Positions 1-7,407 of a DNA stretch of 27,034 nt are shown here, piece after piece. This DNA comes from an uncultured Ruminococcus sp. (GTDB lineage Bacteria; Bacillota; Clostridia; Oscillospirales; Ruminococcaceae): the NCBI RefSeq assembly GCF_937915125.1, contig NZ_CALDMP010000066.1:1-27034 (forward strand), read 5' to 3'. The notes beneath the pieces are model-generated. The model saw only the letters and a program-made list of their open reading frames with translations, was not told where the DNA came from and made no database searches. Within the stretch, counting starts at the first letter, position 1. Every line of letters begins with the position of its first letter. The translations under genes were made by a program, and so were the position numbers.

Positions 1-20
1 AAGTTTATGCTCGTAGAGTA

Positions 21-53
21 CATCTGACGCACAATCTTTGTGCGGTATTGCCT
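21..53 (-). repeat. Partial copy (A) of a palindromic intergenic repeat
   Basis: This stretch matches the reverse complement of the repeat at 3670-3726 at about 32 of 33 positions, so it is the same element in the opposite orientation. Only the loop and one arm (36-53, ctttgtgcggtattgcct) are present; bases 1-20 do not match the missing arm. It lies upstream of clpB, and its inverted partner lies downstream of the third gene. Confidence 0.75.
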
Positions 54-114
54 ATAGTAATGGCAGTAAAAGTGTAAAAGATAAATTGTCTGAATTATAT
101 AGGAGGTATGGGCT

Positions 115-2715
115 ATGAATGCACAAAAACTGACGCAAAAATCCCTGGAAGCCATCCAGGCAGCCAATGGGCTGGCAGTGGAAAACCAGAATCAGCAGAT
201 CGAACAAGTGCATCTGATGTGTGCGCTGCTGGAGCAGGACGGCGGTCTGATTCCGCAGCTGTTCGAGAAGATGGGCGTATCTGTGGACAATGTCCAGATA
301 CAGCTGAAAAACGCCATTGACGCCCTGCCGGCTGTGACAGGCAGCGGACGTAAAGCGGATGAGGTCTATGTTTCTCAGGATGTGGATCGTGCACTCCGGG
401 AGGCAGAAAAAGAAGCCGGACGCATGAAAGACGACTATATTTCTGTAGAACATCTGATGCTGGGCTTGTTCGATGCCATGGGCAAGACGCTGAACAATGT
501 GCTGAAACCTTTCTCTGTGACAAAGGATGCATTCCTTGCCGCATTGATAAAAGTGCGTGGCAACCAGCGTGTGACAGACCAGAACCCGGAGGAGACCTAT
601 GATGTGCTGACGAAGTACGGGCAGGATCTGGTAGAGCGTGCACGTGAGGGAAAGTTGGATCCCGTGATCGGACGGGACAGCGAGATTCGGAACGTCATCC
701 GTATTCTTTCCCGAAAGACGAAAAATAATCCGGTGCTCATTGGTGAACCGGGTGTTGGTAAAACGGCAATTGCTGAGGGTCTGGCGCTGCGGATCGTCCG
801 TGGTGATGTGCCTGACAATCTGAAAGACCGGAAAATCTTTTCCCTGGATCTGGGCGCACTCATTGCCGGGGCAAAATACCGGGGCGAATTTGAGGAACGT
901 CTCAAGGCTGTCCTGAACGAAGTCAAGAAGAGCGAAGGCGGTATTATCCTGTTTATTGACGAGCTGCATACCATTGTTGGCGCTGGCAAATCGGACGGTG
1001 CTATGGATGCAGGCAACCTGCTGAAACCGATGCTGGCACGGGGGGAGCTGCACTGCATTGGTGCTACTACCCTGAACGAATACCGCCAGTATATCGAAAA
1101 GGATGCTGCACTGGAACGCCGGTTCCAGCCTGTACAGGTGGACGAACCGACTGTGGAGGATACGATTTCCATTCTGCGTGGTCTGAAAGAACGCTACGAA
1201 GTATTCCACGGCGTCAAGATTCAGGATCAGGCGCTGATCGCAGCGGCAACGCTCTCTGATCGGTATATCACAGACCGTTTCCTGCCGGATAAGGCAATTG
1301 ACTTGGTGGACGAAGCGTGCGCTATGATCCGGACAGAGATGGACTCCATGCCCACAGAACTGGATGAGATTCGCCGGAAGATCATGCAGCATGAAATTGA
1401 AGAAGCTGCCTTAAAAAAAGAGGACGACAAGCTGTCCCAAGCTCATTTGCAGGAAGTTCAACAGGAACTGTCCGAAATGCGGGATCAGTTCCACGAAATG
1501 AAGGCAAAGTGGGAAAACGAAAAGGACGCTATTTCCAAAGTGCAGAAGCTGCGTGAGGAATTGGAACAGGTCAATGCTGAGATTGAACGTGCGGAGCGTG
1601 ATTATGATCTGAACAAGGCGGCTGAGCTGAAATACGGCAGACTGCCGGTACTGCAAAAGCAGCTGGAAGAGGAAGAAGCTCTGGCAGAGCAGCAGAAAGA
1701 AAGCAAGAACTCCCTGCTGCGTGATAAGGTTACGGAAGAGGAAATTGCCCGGATCGTGGGTCGCTGGACAGGTATCCCAGTTTCCAAACTCATGGAGGGT
1801 GAACGGGAAAAGCTGTTGCACATGGAAGATGTACTCCACCGCCGTGTCATCGGACAGGATGAAGCTGTGGAAAAGGTCAGCGAAGCCATTCTGCGCTCCC
1901 GTGCCGGTATTCAGGATCCGAACCGTCCACTGGGTTCGTTCCTGTTCCTCGGTCCTACAGGTGTGGGCAAAACTGAACTGGCGAAAGCACTTGCCGAAGC
2001 TTTGTTCGACGATGAAAACAACATCGTCCGCATCGACATGAGCGAATATATGGAGAAGTTCAGCGTGAGCCGTCTCATTGGAGCGCCTCCAGGATATGTG
2101 GGCTATGAGGAAGGCGGTCAGCTGACTGAAGCCGTTCGCCGGAAGCCTTATTCCGTGGTACTGCTGGATGAGGTAGAAAAAGCGCATCCAGATGTCTTTA
2201 ATATCCTGCTGCAAGTTCTGGACGATGGACGGATCACCGACTCTCAGGGCAGAACCGTGGACTTCAAGAATACCATTATTATTCTGACCTCTAACCTGGG
2301 TTCCCCCAACATTCTGGAGGGCATTGATGTAGACGGCAATATCTCCGAACAGGCAAGAGCGGAAGTGGATGTCCTGCTGAAGCAGCAGTTCCGTCCGGAA
2401 TTCCTGAACCGCCTGGACGAGATCGTATTCTACAAGCCCCTGAACCGGACAGAGATCTTCCGCATTGTTGATCTGCTGCTGGACAAACTGCGCAAGCGTC
2501 TGGAGGACAAACAGCTAGAACTGTCTGTCTCCGATGAAGCAAAGGAGTTTATTGTGGCACAGGGCTATGATGTCAACTACGGTGCACGTCCCCTGAAGCG
2601 TCTGATCCAGTCCAAGCTGGAAACACTGGTTGCCAGAAAAATCATTGCAGATGATCCGGCACCGGGGACTGAAATCAAGATCGGCTATGACGGAGTAAAG
2701 CTGACCTGTCAATAA
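115..2715 (+). CDS. clpB: ATP-dependent disaggregase ClpB (Hsp100)
   Basis: This 866-residue protein has the full ClpB layout and normal family length. An N-terminal Clp-repeat domain covers about residues 1-150. The first AAA+ module has Walker A GEPGVGKT at about 210-217 and a Walker B ending LFIDELHT. A long charged coiled-coil middle domain covers about 410-530 and is rich in Glu, Lys and Gln. The second AAA+ module has Walker A GPTGVGKT at about 613-620 and the motif GAPPGYVGYEEGGQLTEAVR. ClpB cooperates with DnaK to extract polypeptides from aggregates in the cytoplasm and lacks a ClpP-docking loop. AGGAGG at 101-106 precedes the ATG at 115. No CIRCE or CtsR-type operator was seen upstream, and no convincing promoter lies in the first 100 bases, so its control is not visible here. 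Confidence 0.97.
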   Translation: MNAQKLTQKSLEAIQAANGLAVENQNQQIEQVHLMCALLEQDGGLIPQLFEKMGVSVDNVQIQLKNAIDALPAVTGSGRKADEVYVSQDVDRALREAEKEAGRMKDDYISVEHLMLGLFDAMGKTLNNVLKPFSVTKDAFLAALIKVRGNQRVTDQNPEETYDVLTKYGQDLVERAREGKLDPVIGRDSEIRNVIRILSRKTKNNPVLIGEPGVGKTAIAEGLALRIVRGDVPDNLKDRKIFSLDLGALIAGAKYRGEFEERLKAVLNEVKKSEGGIILFIDELHTIVGAGKSDGAMDAGNLLKPMLARGELHCIGATTLNEYRQYIEKDAALERRFQPVQVDEPTVEDTISILRGLKERYEVFHGVKIQDQALIAAATLSDRYITDRFLPDKAIDLVDEACAMIRTEMDSMPTELDEIRRKIMQHEIEEAALKKEDDKLSQAHLQEVQQELSEMRDQFHEMKAKWENEKDAISKVQKLREELEQVNAEIERAERDYDLNKAAELKYGRLPVLQKQLEEEEALAEQQKESKNSLLRDKVTEEEIARIVGRWTGIPVSKLMEGEREKLLHMEDVLHRRVIGQDEAVEKVSEAILRSRAGIQDPNRPLGSFLFLGPTGVGKTELAKALAEALFDDENNIVRIDMSEYMEKFSVSRLIGAPPGYVGYEEGGQLTEAVRRKPYSVVLLDEVEKAHPDVFNILLQVLDDGRITDSQGRTVDFKNTIIILTSNLGSPNILEGIDVDGNISEQARAEVDVLLKQQFRPEFLNRLDEIVFYKPLNRTEIFRIVDLLLDKLRKRLEDKQLELSVSDEAKEFIVAQGYDVNYGARPLKRLIQSKLETLVARKIIADDPAPGTEIKIGYDGVKLTCQ

Positions 2716-2740
2716 ATAGAACGATAAATAGTAAGCGAAT

Positions 2741-2782
2741 CGGCGGTGCTGCATGGAAAATGTGCGGCACTGCCGTTCTATT
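2741..2782 (+). terminator. Possible terminator after clpB
   Basis: cggcggtgctg (2741-2751) pairs with cggcactgccg (2765-2775), giving an 11-pair stem with two G-U wobbles. The following tract is only ttctattt, so termination would be weak. The rest of 2783-2940, between clpB and the hup promoter, shows no gene or clear element. Confidence 0.45.
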
Positions 2783-2945
2783 TCTGCCTGCGATATCGAC
2801 TGTTTCCGATGACGGCAAAAGAGTTCAGAAATGGACTGTGAATACACGTATTGCAATTTTTGAAGGAACTTTTATGTGTTTTTCCATAAAAAATGCGCCC
2901 AAAACTGGCGAAAATCCGTGTAAATGTCATTTTTCTGAGAAGTTC

Positions 2946-2974
2946 TTGACAAATGAAAAAGAATAGTATATAAT
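2946..2974 (+). promoter_or_regulatory. Sigma-A promoter for the HU gene (perfect consensus)
   Basis: TTGACA at 2946-2951 and TATAAT at 2969-2974 are separated by 17 bases, a 12/12 match to the housekeeping consensus. The predicted start of transcription is about 2981, leaving a short leader before the ATG at 3009. This suits a very highly expressed nucleoid protein. Confidence 0.88.
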
Positions 2975-3008
2975 TCGTAGTAGATTAAACTTTGAAGGAG
3001 TATGAAAT

Positions 3009-3284
3009 ATGACAAAAACTGATCTGATCGAAAAACTGCACGAGGAGAATTACTGCACAAAGAAAGATGCAGAAGCACTTGTCAATGCTGTTTTTGACGC
3101 AATTCGTGAAGCACTGGTTTCTGGTGATAAGGTGACCATTTCCAAGTTCGGTACATTCGAAGTACGGGAACGCAGCGCAAAGGAATGCAAGAATCCTCGT
3201 ACCGGTGAGACGGTTCAGGTTGCTGCCTCCAAGGCACCGGTATTTAAGGCAAGCAAGAACCTGAAAGAATCTGTCAACGCATAA
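3009..3284 (+). CDS. hup: HU-family DNA-binding protein
   Basis: This 91-residue protein has the usual length and pattern of bacterial HU: an N-terminal helical dimerisation part (LIEKLHEENYCTKKDAEALV), the signature around residues 46-66 (SKFGTFEVRERSAKECKNPR) and the beta-arm sequence RTGETVQVAASKAPVFKASK with its proline. HU coats and bends DNA without strong sequence preference, so it acts in the nucleoid. AAGGAG at 2995-3000 fits the ATG at 3009. The gene has a perfect sigma-A promoter and is followed after 20 bases by a gene with a histone-H1-like tail, so the two are probably co-transcribed up to the terminator at 3733-3767. Confidence 0.95.
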   Translation: MTKTDLIEKLHEENYCTKKDAEALVNAVFDAIREALVSGDKVTISKFGTFEVRERSAKECKNPRTGETVQVAASKAPVFKASKNLKESVNA

Positions 3285-3304
3285 GAATGCAGGAGGAATG
3301 AACC

Positions 3305-3658
3305 ATGGCGAGAACAACGAAGAAAACAGAAGACGCCAAGACACCGGTTGTTGCAGAAAAGAAAACCGCTGCAAAAACGACAGCAGCAAAAGCAACATCT
3401 GCAAAAACGACAGCTGCAAAGGCTGAAACAGCTGCCGCATCCAAGACGACACGCACACGCAAAACTGTTAGCGTAAGCCTGCAGTACGGCGGTGCGGAGT
3501 GGAGCACTGATGTTTTGACGGAACGTGCCATTGTGGCATGGGCTGCGGAACACGGTCAGAAGAAAACCGCGGCAAAGGACATTAAGCTGTATGTGAAGCC
3601 GGAGGAAAGTACGGTGTACTATGTGATCAACGGTGATTCCGGTTCGTTCACACTCTAA
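3305..3658 (+). CDS. Small protein with Lys/Ala/Thr-rich H1-like tail and conserved C-terminal domain (DUF6465-like)
   Basis: The 117-residue product has two parts. Residues 1 to about 56 are low-complexity, Lys/Ala/Thr-rich and disordered-looking, with repeated AKTTAAKA units like the tails of bacterial histone-H1-like proteins. Residues about 57-117 form a compact domain containing LQYGGAEWSTDVLTERAIVA and IKLYVKPEESTVYYVING. I recall this pattern as the uncharacterised DUF6465 family of Clostridia; that assignment is from memory. AGGAGG lies just before the ATG. Following hup in the same transcript and carrying a strongly basic tail suggests a DNA- or RNA-binding accessory protein. That is inference; the C-terminal domain has no function I can name. 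Confidence 0.8.
   Translation: MARTTKKTEDAKTPVVAEKKTAAKTTAAKATSAKTTAAKAETAAASKTTRTRKTVSVSLQYGGAEWSTDVLTERAIVAWAAEHGQKKTAAKDIKLYVKPEESTVYYVINGDSGSFTL
3371..3430 (+). repeat. Two 30-base tandem units inside the Lys/Ala-rich tail
   Basis: Bases 3371-3400 and 3401-3430 are near-copies sharing gcaaaaacgacagc at their starts. Each encodes ten residues (AKTTAAKATS and AKTTAAKAET). The unit is a whole number of codons, so copy-number change would lengthen or shorten the basic tail without a frameshift. Confidence 0.75.
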
Positions 3659-3669
3659 AAGACATAGAT

Positions 3670-3726
3670 AAGGCAATACTGCACAAAGATTGTGCGTCAG
3701 ATGCGATCTTTGTGCGGTGTTGCCTT
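3670..3726 (+). repeat. Palindromic intergenic repeat, copy B
   Basis: The arms at 3670-3690 and 3706-3726 form a 21-pair stem with 19 Watson-Crick pairs and two G-U wobbles, around a 15-base loop. It begins 12 bases after a stop codon. The same element appears at 21-53 (inverted, partial), 7112-7161 and 13332-13381. Confidence 0.85.
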
Positions 3727-3732
3727 AAAAAT

Positions 3733-3767
3733 ATCCGCATGGTCAGGCTGGCTGTGCGGATTTTTTT
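3733..3767 (+). terminator. Intrinsic terminator of the hup operon
   Basis: atccgca (3733-3739) pairs with tgcggat (3755-3761), followed by a run of T to 3767. It lies directly after repeat copy B. Confidence 0.75.
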
Positions 3768-3778
3768 CGTGATAAGAT

Positions 3779-3809
3779 AAAAAAAGCACACGGAATTTCT
3801 TCCGCGTGC
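3779..3809 (-). terminator. Intrinsic terminator of the minus-strand lipoprotein gene
   Basis: Read on the minus strand, a 10-pair stem (3800-3809 with 3786-3795, one G-U wobble) with a 4-base loop is followed by seven T. It lies about 22 bases beyond the lipoprotein stop codon. Confidence 0.85.
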
Positions 3810-3831
3810 CCTGATCGTATGAAAAAAGTGA

Positions 3832-4722
3832 TTAAGACATTGCCATTTCAATGGAATCACTGCAATCTTCGCCAACTACTGCATCCACTACTTCCAGTGC
3901 ATTTGCATCATACTTGAAGCGGAAGATCAGTGCAACGATACCGGGGTTGTCTGACATGTCAAAGCGAACTGTGACCTCGTCACCCTGGTTGCCCTTTGCA
4001 GTTCCGGCAGTAATAGAAAATGTGCCGTTCTGCGGTGTGCCGGCTTCTTTCTGCGAAGCGCTGCCTACGGCGATATCACCTTCCACGAAAGCAACATTTA
4101 CGCTTTCTGCATCCCAGTTTGCAAAGTCATTTGCACCGGCTGTGAGGGCATAGTTGCCGTCCGGAGCATCTTCCTTGATCTTAAAGGTAACATCCAGGAA
4201 GTCACCGTTGCAGACAACGTTTCCGCCGGAGGACATGTCCAGCCAGTATGCCTGGAAAGTCTTGTAATCGGCAGTGTATGTATCGCCGTTTTCGGAGGTG
4301 GTGTTGTTATTGCCGGCAGTGGAACTCTCGTTGGAATTTCCATTCGAGCTTCCGCTGTTTCCCCCGCTGACAACTTCGGTGACAGTATTGCCGTTTTCAT
4401 CGACAACCGGCTGACCAGCATCGTCAGTGACAACAACATAAGTATCCCCACCGGAATTGTTTCCGCCCTGGCTATTGACACCCTGGTTTACAGGAACATC
4501 TGCATTTCCAGAAGTTTCGTCATCCTCTTCAATTGCATAGTTAAATGTCATTTCCTGCTTCTGCATCTTTTCCAGATCTTCTGAAGCCATTGTGCCGACA
4601 CTGTTTTCTACAGCATCGGAACCTTCTTTTTCTTTTTTCTTTTCCTTGCCGCATGCACCGCACGTTACCCCAATCGCACAAACCAGCAGGCAGGCAATCC
4701 ATCTTGCTCGAGTTGATTTCAT
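3832..4722 (-). CDS. Predicted lipoprotein with a cohesin-like region in permuted order
   Basis: The 296-residue product begins with a basic, hydrophobic signal peptide ending at a lipobox-like CGAC (Cys24), predicting a lipid-anchored extracellular protein. Residues about 25-150 are acidic, then Asn/Gly/Ser/Thr-rich linker. Residues about 151-221 resemble the second half of a cohesin (GDFLDVTFKIKEDAPDGNY, then FVEGDIAVGSA). After a short linker, residues about 232-287 resemble the first half (FSITAGTAKGNQGDEVTVRF, then NPGIVALIFRFKYDANALEV). Together they have the length of one cohesin with its halves exchanged. Cohesins bind dockerins in cellulosomes, and a dockerin cellulase is encoded at 13637-15424. 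Start 4722 is chosen because AAGGAA precedes it and the -10 box lies just upstream; longer in-frame starts fall upstream of the promoter. Dockerin binding is untested. Confidence 0.8.
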   Translation of the reverse strand: MKSTRARWIACLLVCAIGVTCGACGKEKKKEKEGSDAVENSVGTMASEDLEKMQKQEMTFNYAIEEDDETSGNADVPVNQGVNSQGGNNSGGDTYVVVTDDAGQPVVDENGNTVTEVVSGGNSGSSNGNSNESSTAGNNNTTSENGDTYTADYKTFQAYWLDMSSGGNVVCNGDFLDVTFKIKEDAPDGNYALTAGANDFANWDAESVNVAFVEGDIAVGSASQKEAGTPQNGTFSITAGTAKGNQGDEVTVRFDMSDNPGIVALIFRFKYDANALEVVDAVVGEDCSDSIEMAMS

Positions 4723-4759
4723 AGAACAAGTTCCTTTCTGAATTTTGTTGATACGTCTT

Positions 4760-4788
4760 ATTATACACGCTTCTGAAAGAAATGTCAA
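4760..4788 (-). promoter_or_regulatory. Sigma-A promoter of the lipoprotein gene (perfect consensus)
   Basis: On the minus strand TTGACA (4788-4783) and TATAAT (4765-4760) are spaced by 17 bases. It fires towards the start codon at 4722. Confidence 0.87.
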
Positions 4789-4828
4789 GTCCTTTTGTAA
4801 AAATGTCATAAACAGGCACAAATAGGGG

Positions 4829-4857
4829 TTGCAATTTTCGTAGAATCGGGGTATACT
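4829..4857 (+). promoter_or_regulatory. Divergent sigma-A-like promoter for the membrane protein / AAA+ operon
   Basis: TTGCAA (4829-4834) and TATACT (4852-4857) are spaced by 17 bases. The predicted transcript start, near 4864, leaves a normal leader for the ATG at 4930. An in-frame ATG at 4870 would be nearly leaderless. Confidence 0.65.
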
Positions 4858-4929
4858 GTTATAGGAATTATGTTTTTTTCCTTTGTAGAAATACAGCTCA
4901 AAGAACAAAATTTACGGGAGCGATTCTGT

Positions 4930-5658
4930 ATGGATAAGAAAAACACAAAACGAACAGTTTCCTGGCGGACGATCCTCATGCTGCTGGCGGCAGTGATTGT
5001 CTGCATTGGGGCTTGTGTTGCAATGCTGCCCCTGACACGGCTGCTTTCCAGCGAAGAAGGACAGGCTGTCATTATTGAAAAAATGCAGGCTTTCGGCATC
5101 TTTGCACCGCTGCTCTTTGTATTGCTCCAGGTGGTACAGGTGGTCATTGCTGTCATTCCCGGCGGTCCGGTGCCCATGATCGGCGGCGTGCTCTTCGGAG
5201 AATGGGGTGCACTTGCACTGTCTCTGGCAGGATTTTTTCTGGGAACGGTGCTGGTGTATTATCTGGTGCAGTGGATCGGCAAACCTCTGGTAGACCGCTT
5301 TGTATCAGAAAAGCACTTCCAGAAATTTGATTTCCTCCTGAAGGGAAAGCGCACGGAACTTCTGATCTTCCTAGTATTTCTGCTGCCGGGGCTGCCGAAG
5401 GACGTGCTCACTTACCTTGTTTCCTTCAATTCCAGAATCAAGCCCATGCACCTGTTTCTGCTGACCACCCTGGGCAGAACACCTGCCACTATCCTGACTG
5501 TTTTTCTGGGTGGCAGCCTCTGGGACGGTAATTATACCCTGACCATTGTTCTGACCGGTGTCATTCTGCTGCTGGCATTTGCCGGATGGATGATCAAGAA
5601 ACATGTGGACAAGCGTGCAGAACGGAAGGCAAAAAAATCAGAAACACACACCCATTGA
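4930..5658 (+). CDS. TVP38/TMEM64 (VTT-domain) family membrane protein
   Basis: This protein of about 242 residues has several membrane segments: one near the N-terminus (ILMLLAAVIVCIGACVAM), further ones in the middle, and one near the C-terminus before a basic tail. The central region has the VTT signatures PGGPVPMIGGVLFGEWGA and LPGLPKDVLTYLVSF. Relatives (DedA and TVP38 families, YdjX) are thought to work in membrane lipid handling or transport, but the substrate is generally unknown. The start at 4930 is preferred over the in-frame ATG at 4870, because GGGAG precedes it and the promoter lies too close to 4870. The AAA+ gene follows after 15 bases, so the two are very probably one operon. 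Confidence 0.85.
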   Translation: MDKKNTKRTVSWRTILMLLAAVIVCIGACVAMLPLTRLLSSEEGQAVIIEKMQAFGIFAPLLFVLLQVVQVVIAVIPGGPVPMIGGVLFGEWGALALSLAGFFLGTVLVYYLVQWIGKPLVDRFVSEKHFQKFDFLLKGKRTELLIFLVFLLPGLPKDVLTYLVSFNSRIKPMHLFLLTTLGRTPATILTVFLGGSLWDGNYTLTIVLTGVILLLAFAGWMIKKHVDKRAERKAKKSETHTH

Positions 5659-5673
5659 GAAAGGAGCCGCATT

Positions 5674-7113
5674 ATGCAGCACAACAATTTACAGGCATCA
5701 CTGGCGTATCTCGATACGCTGTATCATACATATGCATCCCAGGGAATTCAGGTGACCGGCAGCCAGATGTCTTTTTCCGAATATGCCGGCTTTGCCAGCC
5801 TGAAATATCTGCTGTTTCTGGCAAATCAGGATCGGGTGATCACTGATGCTGAGACGGATTACATCAACACCTGTCTGCACCAGTCCATGACAACCCCCAT
5901 GTTGGAACGCTTTTTACAGCAGAATGCCATTTCCTTTTCCGGTACAGCGGATTCTCTTCTGGCGCTTTTGTCGGCACTGATCCGTGCAGATCTGAATGGA
6001 AACGGCACAGACGGCAGCGTATCTCTTCTCTGGCTGCAAACCCTGGAACAGCTGGGCAATCAGTTTTCCATCAAGACTGCCGGCAGCGTGGATCCCCAGC
6101 AGCAGATTGTCCAGCGCTCTATTATGCAGCAACTGACCAATTATCGTACAGCCGCAATGGCAAAGTGCAAGTGCGTTGACCGGGAACGTCCTGCCACTGT
6201 CCCGGAAGAATTCGGGCAGGATCTGCCGCCGGTGCCTCTTTCCAAAGAACCAGTAGTGACAGAGGCAGCAGTTACCGATTCGCCAACGGAAACACTGGAG
6301 GAACTAATGGAACAGCTCCACGCTCTGACTGGTCTGCAAAGCGTTAAGGAAGAACTGGACAGCCTGATCAATCTTTTGAAGATTCGCAGTCTCCGTCAGC
6401 AGAGAGGGCTTCCACTGCCCCAGACATCCCTGCATATGGTCTTTTCCGGCAATCCCGGTACGGGCAAAACAACTGTCGCACGGCTTCTTGCAAAAATTTA
6501 TGCCCGGCTGGGTATTCTGAAAAAAGGACATCTGGTGGAAGCCGACCGTGCCACCCTTGTCAGCGGCTATGTGGGACAGACTGCCATCAAGACCAAAAAG
6601 GTCATAGATCAGGCTATGGGCGGTGTGCTCTTTATTGATGAAGCCTACACTCTCACCAGTTCCTCCGGCGGAAACGATTTCGGCACAGAGGCAGTGAACA
6701 CGCTGCTCAAGGAAATGGAAGATCACCGGGATGACCTGATCGTCATTGTCGCCGGCTATCCCGATGAAATGGAACAGTTCCTGGATGTGAATCCAGGTCT
6801 TCGTTCCCGTTTCCGCCAGGTCATTGTCTTTGCGGACTACACGCCGGAGGAACTTATGGAGATCTTCTCGGATATCTGCGACAGCTACTGCCTGAAAATG
6901 ACTCCGGAGGCCTATGCCTATGTGCAGGAATATTTCCGGAAACGCAGTGCAGATGCCGGAAAGAATTTCGCCAATGCCCGTGATGTTCGCAACTTTTTCG
7001 AATTTGCACTGACCAATCAGGCAGATCGTCTGGCGCAGATTCAGGGGACGATTTCAGACGAGATTCTGCTGACTCTTTTGCCGGAGGATGTGGAGAGTAT
7101 CGCTTTGACCTAA
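5674..7113 (+). CDS. AAA+ ATPase of the SpoVK/CbbX type with an N-terminal helical domain
   Basis: The 479-residue protein has one AAA+ module in its C-terminal half: Walker A GNPGTGKT at 259-266, pore-region sequence VSGYVGQTAIKTKK, Walker B GGVLFIDEAY at about 316-325, and the arginine-finger region NPGLRSRF. This pattern is shared by SpoVK and the rubisco activase CbbX. The N-terminal part (about 1-130) is helical and includes SLKYLLFLANQDRVITDAET, which resembles a TerB-like domain; this is tentative. Residues about 175-215 are a Pro/Glu/Thr-rich linker. The stop codon is created by the start of repeat copy C. It shares an operon with a membrane protein, suggesting a membrane-linked remodelling role, but the substrate is unknown. 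I do not assign a gene symbol because SpoVK-like proteins occur in several contexts. Confidence 0.85.
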   Translation: MQHNNLQASLAYLDTLYHTYASQGIQVTGSQMSFSEYAGFASLKYLLFLANQDRVITDAETDYINTCLHQSMTTPMLERFLQQNAISFSGTADSLLALLSALIRADLNGNGTDGSVSLLWLQTLEQLGNQFSIKTAGSVDPQQQIVQRSIMQQLTNYRTAAMAKCKCVDRERPATVPEEFGQDLPPVPLSKEPVVTEAAVTDSPTETLEELMEQLHALTGLQSVKEELDSLINLLKIRSLRQQRGLPLPQTSLHMVFSGNPGTGKTTVARLLAKIYARLGILKKGHLVEADRATLVSGYVGQTAIKTKKVIDQAMGGVLFIDEAYTLTSSSGGNDFGTEAVNTLLKEMEDHRDDLIVIVAGYPDEMEQFLDVNPGLRSRFRQVIVFADYTPEELMEIFSDICDSYCLKMTPEAYAYVQEYFRKRSADAGKNFANARDVRNFFEFALTNQADRLAQIQGTISDEILLTLLPEDVESIALT

Positions 7114-7161
7114 GGCAATACCGCACAAAAAGCGCCTGTCGGCTTTGTACGGCGTTGTCTT
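7112..7161 (+). repeat. Palindromic intergenic repeat, copy C
   Basis: Arms at 7112-7129 and 7144-7161 pair with two wobbles and two mismatches. The left arm begins inside the TAA stop of the AAA+ gene (7111-7113), so the repeat supplies part of that stop codon. No T-run follows. Confidence 0.75.
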
Positions 7162-7172
7162 AAAGGACAAAA

Positions 7173-7214
7173 TCCGGGCATTTTCGTCTGATTTCTCTTA
7201 TCTATATGCCCGGA
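7173..7214 (+). repeat. Inverted repeat downstream of the AAA+ gene
   Basis: tccgggcat (7173-7181) and atgcccgga (7206-7214) form a perfect 9-pair stem with a 24-base loop. No T-run follows, so it is either a weak terminator or another structural element. Confidence 0.45.
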
Positions 7215-7270
7215 AATGACAATTTTATCTTTGTTCACAGACAATATATTTATATTTCATAAGTTTCTTG

Positions 7271-7276
7271 TATACT
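7271..7276 (+). promoter_or_regulatory. Possible -10 box of amt-glnK
   Basis: TATACT is the best -10 match upstream of the structured leader, but no good -35 hexamer is found 16-18 bases before it. An activator-dependent promoter is possible. If used, transcription would start near 7283, just before the leader hairpins. Confidence 0.3.
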
Positions 7277-7330
7277 AATCACATGAGGAAGAATCCGGCA
7301 GAGAAGGATTCATTTCGAATACGGACAATG

Positions 7331-7370
7331 GCGTCCTGTACAGCGCAGTCGCTGCACAAGGCGCTTTTTT
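7331..7370 (+). terminator. Intrinsic terminator inside the amt leader
   Basis: gcgtcctgt (7331-7339) pairs with acaaggcgc (7356-7364), with one wobble and one mismatch. It is continued inwards by CAGCG (7341-7345) with CGCTG (7350-7354) around the loop cagt, and followed by six T (7365-7370). It lies 128 bases before the amt start codon, so it can only make sense as a premature terminator. Confidence 0.72.
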
Positions 7371-7383
7371 GTGTCCTCCGGCG

Positions 7384-7407
7384 ATTGTTTCGAATGGCGG
7401 AAACAAT
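7384..7407 (+). repeat. Perfect inverted repeat in the amt leader
   Basis: ATTGTTTC (7384-7391) and GAAACAAT (7400-7407) form an 8-pair stem around gaatggcg. It competes with the hairpin at 7396-7419 for the same bases, so it may be part of a switch. Confidence 0.55.

Noticed and set aside
1..114. CIRCE or CtsR heat-shock operator upstream of clpB
   Set aside because: No paired TTAGCACTC or tandem GGTCAAA-type motif could be found.
52..1392. Long open frame of 446 codons on the minus strand across clpB
   Set aside because: It is antisense to a perfectly conserved clpB, has no ribosome binding site and encodes Cys/His/Phe-rich sequence typical of a shadow frame.
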